NCBI RefSeq assembly: GCF_029962835.1
Contig: NC_080575.1
Span: 61,049,493-61,113,492 of the forward strand
Reading direction: 5' to 3'
From: Magnolia sinica
Lineage: Eukaryota; Streptophyta; Magnoliopsida; Magnoliales; Magnoliaceae
Length of the DNA stretch: 64,000 nt
This document shows positions 11,949 through 22,114 of this stretch, one piece after another (within the stretch, counting starts at the first letter, position 1; each line of letters begins with the position of its first letter). The position numbers and the translations under genes are program-made. The notes under the pieces are model-generated. The model ran no database searches. It worked only from the letters and a program-made list of their open reading frames with translations, and was not told the origin of the DNA.

Positions 11949-12194
11949 TTGAAACCCAAGTGCAATGACCCCAGTTGGAAGTATGGGTACCGTAGTGCTA
12001 TCGAAAAGTCTTATATAGTGTGTGAGTTTTTTTGCTTTGTAAATGCCGATGGGATTGGACGGCACAAGCAATACCTTACACACATGCCAGGATCAAATGT
12101 AAGACCATATCCTATTGTTACTCCAACGATCCGAAAAGAAATCATGGAGTACGTAGAGAAACATGCTAGAAAAATGCATGATATTTATGTATAA
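11949..12194 (+). pseudogene. hAT transposase, N-terminal BED zinc-finger fragment
   Basis: The frame reads KCNDPSWKYGYRS, then YIVCEFFC, DGIGRHKQYLTHMPG and a run ending YVEKHARKMHD. This follows the BED zinc-finger layout at the start of plant hAT transposases (DP.WKYG ... C..C ... GGI.R.K.HL ... VP..VR..M). The second half of the C2H2/HC pattern is eroded. The frame ends at a stop just before the target site of the MITE at 12201. The rest of the transposase lies at 19430-20655. Confidence 0.75.
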
Positions 12195-12939
12195 ACATGT
12201 CAAGGTATCCTGTATCGGTATCGGTTGGCGTAACGTGCCCTCCGATACCGATACGGATATGGGAGTGTAACGGCGATACGGGGGGGCGTAACAGCCCGTA
12301 ATGGTGCTTTTTTTTTTTTGCCAAAAAAATATGAAAAAATATGGATTAAATCCGGAATATTCTAAGCATTCCAAATATGCATTCATTTATAAATTGGAAC
12401 ATGTTTATGGTGGTGTAACGGTCCACTCTTTGGTGAGAAGTTGTATTGGACTGTCAGATGAATTTATGAACCAGATAACTTGAATTTGACTACAAAATTC
12501 ATATATTTAATTTTATAAATATCTAATTTATATACGTAACAATTTGATATCATTTCTCCCAATAGTTCTTTAGAAAAATGAAATTAAATACAGGTAGATG
12601 GCGTTGCCAATTTGGGGCTGACTTGGAGGACCAATCCATGCCCCAAATCAGCCTCAAATTCATGCAGTTTATTGGCATTATCCCACTTATGAATTGGTCG
12701 ACATTTATTGGATAGTGAATTATGAAAAAAATCAAAAGGCCTTATTTTAAAAAATAAGCGTCCACAAATTAACAATTAAAACTATTCAAACAATTTGATT
12801 TTGGCATTGTGAATTAGCAATTACAGTCCATAATTTAATTGGTAAATTTTAAGTTAATACATGTCTCGTGTACAATTTTTTAAGGGCCCGAATTAGGCGG
12901 GACTCGAATTGTGAAGTGTAGCACACGAGTGTCAAAGTT

Positions 12940-13365
12940 TTTTTGGCCCCACTCGTGATGAATGTGTTATATCCACACCGTCCATCCATTTTGCCAAATA
13001 ATTTTAGGGCATGAGCCCAAAAATGAGGCAGATCCAAAGCTCAGGTGGACTGCACCATAAGAAACAACAATAATTAAATGTCCACCATTAAAAATTTATT
13101 GGGGCCTACAAAAGTTTTAAATCAAGCTGACATGTGTGTTTTCCCTTCATCCATGTCAATGTGACCCAATTAACAGGTTAGATGAAAAGTAAACATTACA
13201 GTGGACCTTAAGAAATTTTTAATGGTGAGCATTCTATAACCACTGTTTCCTATGGTGTGGTCCACCTGAGATTTGGATCTTACTAATTTTTTGGATCATG
13301 ACCTAAAATGATGTGGCAAAATGGATGGACGGCATGGATAAAATATATACATCATGGTGGGGCCA
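12940..13365 (+). mobile_element. Fold-back Mutator-type MITE, copy A
   Basis: The left half reads GTGTTATATCCACACCGTCC, then CCAAATAATTTTAGGGCATG and GATCCAAAGCTCAGGTGG. The right half is its inverted, diverged counterpart: GTCCACCTGAGATTTGGATC, then ACCTAAAATGATGTGG and GGATGGACGGCATGGAT. The central part is GTCCACCATTAAAAATTT. Ends are not sharply defined. Copies of the same family recur throughout the window. Confidence 0.65.
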
Positions 13366-13404
13366 CGCGGCACGTGCACAAAAGCGTCCCATGCACATTT
13401 CTTT

Positions 13405-14022
13405 GAAAGCGGATTAGATGGTGTACCTCAATGACATACCTGTATTGACTTCAGTAAGTCCTGTGGGTATGATCATGAGGTACGTGTTATATCTAAACCG
13501 TCCATTCATTTGACGAGCTCGTCTTTAGGCTTGACACTAAAAATAATACAGATCTAATTATCAAGTAGACCACACTGCAAAAAGCAGTGGGGGATTGAAC
13601 GTCTACCATTGAAACCCTTTTTGGGATCACAGAAGTTTTGGATCAATATGAAATTTGTTTTTCCTCTTCATTCAGGTCTTTTTGACCTTATGAACAGATT
13701 GGATGGAAAATAAACATTATGGTGGGCCTACGAATTGTTTAACTGTGAAAATCATTATCTCTGCTGCTATTTTTGGTGTGGTCCAGAAGATCTTTGGATA
13801 TGTTTCATTTTTTGGGTAATGCTCTAAAATAATATCTAAAAATAGATGAACGGTGTAGATATAACAAATACATCACTGTGGTGCCCATGTAACTTTGGTC
13901 TCCTTTGAACCGTTCGTACAACTCAGAGCTCAAGGAGTGTCAGTGCTCATTTTAGCATGACACGTACCTACAGTAGCTATATAGCTATAGCTGGTGTGTG
14001 GTACACCAGTCAATCGGCTTCC
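13405..14022 (+). mobile_element. Fold-back Mutator-type MITE, copy B
   Basis: Terminal inverted repeats are GAAAGCGGATTAGATGGTGT and, from the right, GGAAGCCGATTGACTGGTGT. The interior matches the subfamily at 38499-39107 (e.g. GAAAATCATTATCT, ATAAACATTATGGTGGGCC). I did not find a convincing 9-bp duplication. Confidence 0.65.
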
Positions 14023-14075
14023 GATTTCAGACGAAAAAGACGGGAGAGAGGGAAACCGAAAATACAAAGAAGGAA

Positions 14076-14079
<4 letters not shown>

Positions 14080-14120
<41 letters not shown>

Positions 14121-14145
14121 AGAAGAAGAAGAAGAAGAAGAAGGA
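14080..14145 (+). repeat. (AG)n-(GAA)n compound microsatellite
   Basis: About 19 AG units are followed by about nine GAA units. Charged Arg/Glu frames across it are artefacts of the repeat. Confidence 0.9.
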
Positions 14146-14517
14146 AGAAGAGGCCCGCAGCAAGACCGCAGCCGCAGCCGTAGCAGGGCGAGAAGGAGAA
14201 GAAGAAGAAAAAAAGAAATAAAAAAAAGGCATGCTTTTTCTTTTTTTTTTTTTTTTTTTCTTTTGGCCCGTAACAGCCGTTATCGTTACGTATCGGCCGA
14301 TACGCCCATATCGTAATGGATACGGGACATCGTGAAACATGTCCTACTCCATAACATGAGAAAACACATTGGATGTAATTTGCTTTAGCCTTGCATCACC
14401 CAATTTGCAATGACCTTTTTAACACTACAAATGTTATATGCAAAAATAATAATTATAATAAAAACTACCTAAGCTTGGAAGCTTTTGCATTGTTAGTCAA
14501 TTGGAATAGCAGGCCTT

Positions 14518-15702
14518 TGATGCAGGACATGAAATTAAATATGACATGCAAGATTTCAAGCTTTAGATCATACCAATTTTAAACAATCACAAAATTCCAC
14601 GTCCCACATACGATCAAACATTTAACAAGGGGAATCTACGAGGTCCAAGCCAACACACGTTTAGGGTTAATCAAATAAAATTATAAACCAAACAATGCCC
14701 AATGAGTGTAAGATTCATCCACTCTTGCAAAAGATTGTTCCCCCAATTCAAGAGATTCATCATGTTCAATTCGGGGAAAGTCTAGGGTTTGCAAAAGTTG
14801 AAAAAACTTGAAATTTGGGATTATTTAGGGTTAGCGTTAGGGATTTAAGGCGAGAGAGGAGTGAAATAGGGGAGGGATAATAACCTGAGACAGTCCACAC
14901 GTGTGGACAACAGCCCAGCCCAGACGCACGTGCGTGAGTTCCTGTCCGCACGTGTGTGGGGCTCACGAAACTAGAAACGGCCAGCTAGGGGTTGGTCGGC
15001 CAGGGGAGGTCCACCCTCACGCCAAGTTTCACGTTGATCCGTGGTCCGATGTGTGCGTGGTGCTCCGCCGAAGTTCCGGCCCCTTGGTGGGCCAGAACCA
15101 GAAAATCTGCTGTAAGTGAGAATTTGGGCGCAAAGAAAAGATAAATCTGAAGATGGGAAGGCTGTGAGAGATGATGGATGTGGGGACGATTTGAGATGGT
15201 TGTGGCTTCGCACGACAGTAGTTAGCCCTTCGAGGAAGGGAGGGTTTTGCACCTAATTAACTCCTTCAACTCCGAGGAATAGAGAAGAAAAAAACGCAGA
15301 ATTTTATTCATAAACTTTAATGGAAAAATACATATGGTTGCCTATTTATAAGAAAACCCTAAACTCCAAAAGTCGCGTCATGTGCGCACACTAATACTTA
15401 GAGACGGAGTAACAAAAATAACAACTAATCAACACAATCAAAACCATTCATGATGTTTCTAATAACGATAATAACCAAAACTCAAAATCCTAGATCATCT
15501 AGGGTAGTGGGCCACGATCATGAGATCTAATGGTGGGATCCATATGATGATCGGGTCCACTCTAATGATCCATAACACAGCCCCTTAACTAAGAGGTCCT
15601 CCATAAATGTCGTCGTGGATCCAGATCGATAGTGGGGCCTTCATCTTCCTTAAGTACGTGCGTAGGGTGGGGGGTGTGCCCGTGCGCATGATGTCCCCAT
15701 CA
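14518..15702 (-). repeat. 3' LTR of the Ty3/gypsy element
   Basis: 1185 bp, near-collinear with 18247-19415 (shared TGATGCAGGACATGAAATTA start and GATGTCCCCATCA end). Sequence just inside it reads CAGCCGGGGAGAGT on the minus strand, a polypurine tract. Several small indels separate the two LTRs, so the insertion is not very recent. Confidence 0.88.
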
Positions 15703-16405
15703 ACTCTCCCCGGCTGAAAAATTTCGCCACTGTCGAAACAAAACTCCTGAACCGCTCCAAGATGTCAGGATCAAGTCTCTGAAGCTCCTCCTCAGTGAGC
15801 CACACACTGTTTGAAGTTGGGCGTGATTTCCACTTGGCCAAGAACTTTCGAAATCCGCCGTCCGACGTCAATAATATCTGATGGTCCAGAATATCCTCCA
15901 TATCCTCTCTGGGTGTGGGAAGGGTAGGTATGGGAGGTAGAAGCTGGGAAGATGGGTCAGCAAGAGGCCATGAATCAAGGGAAAGGTCTGGGGAATCAGG
16001 ATGATTCAGTGCAAGGCTGGACAATGTATCAGTGGTCCCCTGAAACGCAACTAGATCCTCCACATTAAATGTGGAACTAATTCCCATGAAAGGTGGAAGA
16101 TCTGCCACATATGCATCGAGACCGTTTCGTTTTATAATTTTAAATGGTCCAGCGCTACGCGCGTGTAATTTACGAATGGCTCCCTGAGGGTACCGTTCGA
16201 GCCTGATGCGGACCATCACAGTCTCCTACATTGAATTCCTTGAATTGTTTATGTTGGTCTGCAGAAATTTTGTAATGTTCATTACTAGTATTGATCTTTC
16301 GCCTGATTTCTTGATGCAATGAATGAATGTGATGTGCAAAGGACTCTGCAGACTTTGATTACCTATGGGACAGGGACATAGGGACAAGATCAATAGGCTT
16401 CCTAG
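15650..16405 (-). pseudogene. Ty3 integrase C-terminus and chromodomain
   Basis: On the minus strand the remnant begins at RKPIDLVP (about 16405). It passes through SESAESFAHHIHSLHQEI and a frame change near 16225, then continues as a 189-codon frame. That frame starts VMVRIRLERYPQG, includes GPFKIIKR and DLPPFMGISSTFNVEDL, and ends in a chromodomain-like module (about residues 108-165: ILDHQILLTSDGG, FLAKWKSRP, WLTEEELQR). A chromodomain after integrase marks the chromovirus branch of Ty3/gypsy; in that family it is known to guide integration to chromatin. The upstream integrase catalytic core is absent. Confidence 0.85.
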
Positions 16406-16601
16406 GGACAACATCACCCCAAAGTGTGACTTTATATGATCCAAACTGAATAGGAACAAGACAATAATGCAAGACTGGACTAGAAGTTTTATCAACCCAA
16501 GACACTCTATAGGGTTGAGGATGGGCTTCAAGCTTCAAGCCCAAACGACTCACAATGCCAGTTGATGCCACGTTGGTACAACTACCACTATCCACAATCA
16601 T
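16395..16601 (-). pseudogene. Ty3 aspartic protease, N-terminal part
   Basis: The minus-strand frame begins MIVDSGSCTNVAS, with the D-S-G active-site triad near 16590. It runs through GLKLEAHPQPY and YKVTLWGDVV, then joins RKPIDLVP of integrase directly in the same frame. The normal protease end, RT and RNase H are therefore missing. Confidence 0.75.
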
Positions 16602-16847
16602 CTTCTAGCTCTTATCACCACATTTTGCGTGAGTATAGAGGGTCGTGTTGCAACGCCAATCGTCGGTATTCTTTGCTTGTGCAAAGGCGCAATGCACAAC
16701 TACAAGGGTCGCAGACTCTTGCTCTCCCTCTTCCTCATCACTAGGGGTTTCTGCTGGCTCATATTCTTCATCCTCATCGTTACTTTCTGGGTGCACTACT
16801 TCTACTTGCCCATCAATAAGAAACACCTTGGTGCCCTCTCTCATGCC

Positions 16848-17918
16848 ACATTGGTGGGCAAAGTGACCAAACCCCTGACATCTAAAACAACTAGTCGCAT
16901 CATTTTTGCGTGAGCTAGACCCGACAACTCCTTTACCCTTATCATCCTTGGGCCCAGATTGAACACTACTGGAAGGCTTGTATTGATATCCAGTGCTAGG
17001 CTTAATCCCAGAAGGGTTGCCCTTAGCGCTAGAATCGCGAGGCTCAAACGCCTTTACACAGGTGTTTTGAGGTATTGCTCAACCTCCAACACTGCTTGAT
17101 ACATTTGTTCAAGAGTGTCTATGTCCTTGGCGAGCAACTCTCTCCTAATGTCAGAATGGATGCCCGTATTAAATCGAGCAAGAATGAGTACGGGATCCTC
17201 ATCGACTTCACACCGGATCAAGTACTCTTCGAACTTCTCAATGTATTCAGCCACACTCATGGAACCTTGTCGAAGAGATTGCCATTCTTCAACCAACTTC
17301 AAGTGATAGGAGAAAGGGAGGTACTTTTCCTTAAGAGCTTCTTTCATTTCTCCCTAACGGACTATTGGGGGCTCCTTCGACCTTTCTTTCTTTCGCTCCA
17401 CAGTAGTCCAAAACTTCTTTGCTTGGCCCACAAGCTTCATCTTGGCAAATCGAACTCGACAAGCATCCGACATGTCGTACCACTCAAAATAGTGGTCCAT
17501 ATCCGCCAACCAATCTAGAAAAGCTTTAGGGTCAAAGTGACCATCAAACGTAAGGGCCTCTACTCTTAACTCCCTGGAGGAGTCGCACATCTGAGTCATA
17601 GTGATCATGATGCCCCTCGCGGGGTGGGTGCACGGGTGCCCGCCCATGACCAATTTCGTGGCCACCTCCATTCCTTTGTCTATCCTCCTGACCACCTGCT
17701 TAAGATTGGGCATCTTCCCCAATGGTGGGGTTTGCCCGGGCGGAGATCTCTAGTTGGGTAACGCGCACATTAAGTTGTTCAAAGCGTTAATCAATATGTT
17801 GTTCCAAGCGCCTACCCAATGACTCAAACTGCTGAGTTATATTGTTCATTGACTCTTGCAATTGCGTTATGTTTAGTGTAGGTTGCACGCCAAAACCGTG
17901 ACCAGTACGTGTGGGCAT
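16848..17918 (-). pseudogene. Ty3 gag (capsid and zinc knuckle), frameshifted
   Basis: It probably starts at the ATG complementary to 17916-17918 (MPTRTGHGFGVQPTL, then a Gln/Glu-rich coiled segment). The capsid-like region contains FDGHFDPKAFLDWLADMD, YFEWYDMSD and FAKMKLVGQAKKFW (about 17580-17400). After a frame break near 17350 come SVAEYIEKFEEYLIRC and an RRELL segment. A CX2CX4HX4C zinc knuckle (CFRCQGFGHFAHQC) lies at 16848-16889. At least two frame breaks make it non-functional as it stands. Confidence 0.85.
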
Positions 17919-18230
17919 ACAACTACTCACTCAACTCAAAGACCCTCTAATACAACTATATGTGTCTAAATGGGATTGAATGATCCTATAGGACTCTATA
18001 TGAGAGAAACTACACAACGCTACTAAAATTCCAGCAATATAACTACCTAAATAATTTGTTAACAGAAAATTCAGCCATGAAATTTGGAAATTTTCTGACA
18101 ACAGAAAATTCAGCAGCCCATATCGTGAATGATGGGTCCTAAACAACCCTATATGAGAAGACTTGATGCAAAATAGACATAAATAAACTAAACCCTAAAC
18201 ATGTAATGCATTCCCCAATGAAAAACCTAA

Positions 18231-18242
18231 GCTCTGATACCA
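18231..18242 (-). other. Primer-binding site of the Ty3 element
   Basis: The minus strand reads TGGTATCAGAGC four bases inside the 5' LTR. It is complementary to the 3' end of initiator methionine tRNA, the usual primer in this group. Confidence 0.9.
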
Positions 18243-18246
18243 AATT

Positions 18247-19415
18247 TGATGCAGGACATGAAATTAAATATGACATGTAAGATTTCAAGCTTTAGATCAT
18301 ACCAATTTTAAACAATCACAAAATTCTATGTCCCACATACGATCAAACATTCAACAAGGGGAATTTACGGGGGTCCAAGCCTACACATGTTTAGGGCTGG
18401 ATCAAATAAAATTATAAACCAAACAATGCCCAAAGGAGTGTAAGATTCATTCACTCTTGCAGAGGATTGTTCCCCAATTCAAGAGATTCACCATGTTTCA
18501 ATTCGGGGAGAGTCTAGGGTTTGCAAAAGTTAGAAAAAACTTATAATTTGGGATTATCTAGGGTTAGGGTTAGGGATTTAAGGCGAGAGAGGAGTGAAAT
18601 AGGGGAGAGAATAACCTGAGACAGTCCACACGTGTGGACAGCAACTTAGCCCAGACGCACGTGCGTGGGTTCTTGTCCACACATGTGTGGGGCCCATGAA
18701 ACTGGAAACGGCCAGGGGAGGTCCACCCTCACGCTAAGTTTCACGTCAATCCGCGGTCTGGTGTGTGCGTGGTGCTCCACTGAAGTTTTGGCCCCCTGGT
18801 GGGCCAGAATCTGAAAATCTGTTGTAAAGGAGAATTTGGGTGCAAAGAAAAGATAAATCTGAAGATGGGAAGGCTGTGGGGTGTAGGAGGTGGAGACGAT
18901 TTGAGATGGTTGTGGCTTCGCAAGACAGTAGTTAGCCCTTCGAGGAAGGGAGGGTTTTGCACCTAATTAGCTCCTTCAACTCCAAGGAATAGAGAAGAAA
19001 AAAACACAGAATTTTATTCATAAACTTCAATGAAAAAAACCTACATGGGGTTGCCTATTTATAAGAAAACCTTAAATCCCAAAAGCCACGCCATGTGCAC
19101 ACACTAATACTTAGAGACGAAGTAACAAAAATAACAGCTAGTCAACGCAATCAAAACCGTTCATGATGTTTCTAATAGCAATAATAACCAAAACTCAAAA
19201 TCCTAGATCATCTAGGGTAGTGGGCCACTATCATGAGATCTAATGGTGGGATCTACATAATGATTGGGTCCACTCCAATGATCCATAGCACAACCCCTTA
19301 ACTAAGAGGTCCTCTATAGATGTCGTTGTCAATCCAGATTGATAGTGGGGCCTTCCTCCTCCTTGAGTATGTGCGTAGGGTAGGGGGCGTGCGCGCGCGC
19401 ATGATGTCCCCATTA
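18247..19415 (-). repeat. 5' LTR of the Ty3/gypsy element
   Basis: 1169 bp. The outer end reads CCCCATTA where the other LTR has CCCCATCA, a single C-to-T change of the canonical terminus. With that allowance the GCCTT duplication follows immediately. Confidence 0.88.
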
Positions 19416-19429
19416 GCCTTGCCGTCTTG

Positions 19430-20655
19430 GTACCAAAAAAAGCAGAATGTAAGTCCAACAGACTATCCTTTCGCAATTGTTCTTGACATATGTACCAAGG
19501 GCATTAAAATCGTTAGAACTCTTAATGTGTGTTAAAATTGATGGGCCATGATGAGAAGCTAGCAATGAGATACATTTATGATGCATTGGAGGGGGTTAGA
19601 TCAAAACTTATGGCACACGTCAATTATAAAGAGTATGATTGTAAGCATGTATTAGATATAATAGATAACAGATGAGACAACCAAATGTCATCTCTTTGTA
19701 TTTGGTTGCCTACATTCTTGATCTTGTTGTATTCTTTGCTTTTGCCAATCGGAGTAAAGCAAAAGCAACACATATGATAGGATTTCTTGATGTTTTTGAG
19801 AGAATGATTCCAAATGAGGATGAACAGAATAGGATATCTGGACTTCTAGACTTTACTTGAAGCGCATGGGGATTTTCTCAAGAGACAGTCATCCAGCATA
19901 GAACTATGAAATCCCAAGAAACAACTTAAAAAGTTGCTCTAACACAGTTTTTTTCTTAATAAACTATAAAGTCTAACTTTAATTGTCATTTAAATAGCTG
20001 ACCAGTGGGGAATGTATGAAGTGGACCTGAACAGGAAGGGTCCAACATTGAAGAAGTTAGCCAAGAAAATTCTCGGCCTCACATGTTCTGCAAGCGGTTG
20101 TGAGTGCAATTGGAGTACATTCGAGGCGGTAAGATTTTGAATTCACTTTTCAATTGTTAGATTCAGAGTAGTGAATATTAGAAGTATCTAAAGTAATCAC
20201 TAATTTACTTTCAAGTTAAGTGTTATACAGATTTTCAATTCATACCAAAAAAAGGAATCGTCTTAAACAAAAGAAGCTAAATGACCTAATCTTTGTCCAA
20301 TACAATCAAAAGTTGCGGGAATGATTCCTAATTAGGCAGGAAAAACCTAGTTTCTATGATCGCATCTACTTAGATGATCCATATGCAGATGGTAAGTTGC
20401 TTGTAAAGATATATAGGACCCGGGCTTTGCAGGCATGGACCTAACATGGGCCCAAGTAGAAGATGTTGCATTTGGATCGGTACATGGAGAAAGTTTAGGT
20501 CAAAAACTGAAAAGACAAGGCCTAGTAGCAGTCAAGGCCAAGAAGAAGATGAGATAAAGAAGATTCAAGAAGAAGATGATCAACCACTAGATATGGATGG
20601 AAACCGATGGCGAAGAAACAGAAGAAGTGGAAGTATAAGTCGAAAAAGGAAATGA
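19430..20655 (+). pseudogene. hAT transposase, C-terminal part with dimerisation domain
   Basis: Readable pieces in order: KLAMRYIYDALEGVRSKL and HVLDIIDNR*DNQM (the usual IIDRRWDNQ with Trp turned into TGA) at about 19555-19690. The hAT dimerisation block WGMYEVDLNRKGPTLKKLA, then LTCSASGCECNWSTFEA, lies at about 20000-20130. LNDLIFVQYNQKLRE is near 20280, and an acidic Glu/Asp-rich tail runs to 20655. Stops and frame changes separate the pieces. This is the same orientation as the BED fragment at 11949 and very probably the same transposase, with its middle (the catalytic core) lost. Confidence 0.85.
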
Positions 20656-21281
20656 CGACGACAATGATGATGCCAATGATGATGGAGATGTGCCACAATT
20701 GATTAGGGATCAATATACATCGCTCATTTTGAATTTGTTTGTAGTTTCACTAGTTTGTACAATGTATTTCTACATCAAGTCATCAATAAAATTTCTATGT
20801 TGTTTTTTTTCTACAATTTTGAGTATATGTATCATTGTTTTTATTACTTTGTTATAGTCTAATAGTCTAATAAATGTAATATAATAAATATAACAAAATA
20901 TGAAAATAGAAATGAAATATGTACACAAAATTCCAATTACTACAGTAATTTTATACATTTTTTGATAATTTTTTTTTTTCATTTTTTTTTCTATTTTCCG
21001 TTATTTTTTAGAATTTTTCTGATTTAAAAATATTAGGGGGATGTGCTACTACATATGTGATTATCCAATCACGTATGTGCATAGCCACCCGAGATCACTC
21101 AGGACAACTTATGCAATTGGACAACATTGAGTGTATTGGACTATTCTTTAGTAAGAGTGTTGTATATCAAATTGACCTACTGTTAAGTTGTGGTGTCTTC
21201 TAGGTATAAATTGTTGGTATATATTATCTAAAAAATTTTGATATGATGTATTATTAATAAGATTATCTATCAACTATTGAA

Positions 21282-21524
21282 TAAGGTGTTCCAAAACAGT
21301 AACGGTGGCCATAACAGCCACCACTGTTACCGTTATGATATGAGCCATAACAGCCATTACAGTCCCCGTATCAGCCGTTATGGCCCTTTTTTGTTTTTTG
21401 AAAAAACCGTTACAGGGCTGTTAAGACCTGTTTTTCTGTGACGGCCGTTTCGACCCCGTAACACAACGATTATGACCGTTATCGTTACGTAACGGCTATG
21501 ACGTAACCGATTTTGCATACCTTG
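21282..21524 (+). mobile_element. hAT-type MITE, 243 bp
   Basis: Ends are TAAGGTGTTCCAAAACAGT and, inverted, CAAGGTATGCAAAATCGGT. A perfect 8-bp duplication CTATTGAA lies at 21274-21281 and 21525-21532. The body is an inverted array of CGTTAC/GTAACGG and CCATAACAGCC motifs that would fold into a hairpin. It is probably related to the larger element at 12201-14334. Confidence 0.85.
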
Positions 21525-21532
21525 CTATTGAA

Positions 21533-21803
21533 CTATCTAATGATTCAAAATGAGGACATTCAACTAAACATATGAACTCACAAAACAACTAGGGTTGAAT
21601 AAAACTAAAAATAAATACAATGCATCCAACTTTAATGAAAAAATAAAAATAAAAAGTAAAAAAATTTACAAAAAAATGATTAATAATAATAAAAAAAAGC
21701 GGTGAAAATGAATGTATTCATCTACCATTTCATCCATATTTCCATTTCCCCAAATTGATTTTTTTTTTTAAAGAATATAAAAAATTATGAAAATGGTTGA
21801 AAA
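21533..21803. other. AT-rich host segment left of the copia insertion
   Basis: No coding potential. It continues at 27171 on the other side of the copia element, since the GAAAA target duplication joins the two. Confidence 0.6.
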
Positions 21804-22049
21804 TAAAGGAAAGCTACATTGTGTAAACTAAATTTTGTACTTAGTGTATGCATTGGGTGTGCGAGTTTGCATAGTGTTGTGTGCTCTCTTATAGCATGTA
21901 TATCTGTTTCTAGTCATATAATAAAGGTGTGCTAGGGCTTGTGGCCCTAACACAATGAAATTCTCTCTCTCTCTCTCTCTCTCTCTCAATACTTCTCTTT
22001 CCTTCATCTCTTTTCTTTACTTCTCATCTAAAATCCCCTAAAACCAACT
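21804..22049 (+). repeat. 5' LTR of the copia element
   Basis: 246 bp with a (CT)n tract at 21962-21987. It begins TAAAGG where the 3' LTR has TGTAGG, and ends AAACCAACT. GTGCTCTCTTATAGCATG and nearby blocks are shared with the 3' LTR. Confidence 0.88.
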
Positions 22050-22061
22050 TGGTATCAGAGT
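22050..22061 (+). other. Primer-binding site of the copia element
   Basis: TGGTATCAGAGT directly follows the 5' LTR; 11 of 12 bases match the initiator-methionine-tRNA primer site. Confidence 0.88.
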
Positions 22062-22114
22062 GGGATAGTTCACGTTGATCACTGCTACGAGCTCTTGTTG
22101 AATTCAACAACCAT

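Larger units (their letters stand above)
12201..14334 (+). mobile_element. 2.1 kb hAT-type MITE-like element, family 2
   Basis: A perfect 8-bp duplication AAACATGT flanks it (12193-12200, 14335-14342). Ends are CAAGGTATCCTGTATC and, inverted, CACGATGTCCCGTATC. Both sides carry subterminal GTAACAGCCCGT/GGCCCGTAACAGCCG, placed inverted and next to T-rich tracts. It has no transposase. The interior has itself been enlarged by two Mutator-type fold-back elements (about 12940-13365 and 13405-14022) and by AG/GAA microsatellites. The end motif CAAGGTAT..C resembles the small element at 21282-21524. Confidence 0.75.
14518..19415 (-). mobile_element. Ty3/gypsy chromovirus-type LTR retrotransposon, internally deleted
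   Basis: Two LTRs (14518-15702 and 18247-19415) with TGATG..CATCA ends flank an internal region read on the minus strand. The element is bounded by a perfect 5-bp duplication GCCTT (14513-14517, 19416-19420). A tRNA-iMet-type primer site and a polypurine tract are in the right places. Remaining coding parts in order are gag with zinc knuckle, start of protease, integrase tail and chromodomain. RT, RNase H and the integrase core are missing. It inserted into the hAT element at 11212-21129. Total length is 4898 bp. Confidence 0.9.
11212..21129 (+). mobile_element. Degenerate autonomous-type hAT element split by nested insertions
   Basis: Proposed limits: the left end TAGTGTTGTC and inverted right end CAATGTTGTC match at 8 of 10 bases. 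The flanking 8-mers GGTGTATC and AGTGTATT match only at 6 of 8. Inside are the N-terminal and C-terminal parts of one hAT transposase in the same orientation. Removing the MITE at 12201-14334, the Ty3 element at 14518-19415 and their duplications leaves about 2.9 kb, a normal hAT size. The internal anatomy is well supported; the exact ends are tentative. Confidence 0.5.

Noticed and set aside
13405..14022. Possible 9-bp duplication CATTTCTTT / GATTTCAGA around fold-back copy B
   Set aside because: Only five of nine positions match, so it is not counted as a target duplication.
13930..14340. 136- and 119-codon frames rich in Lys/Arg/Glu or Phe/Ser/Leu
   Set aside because: They cross the (AG)n/(GAA)n and poly-T tracts inside a hAT MITE, so they are compositional artefacts.
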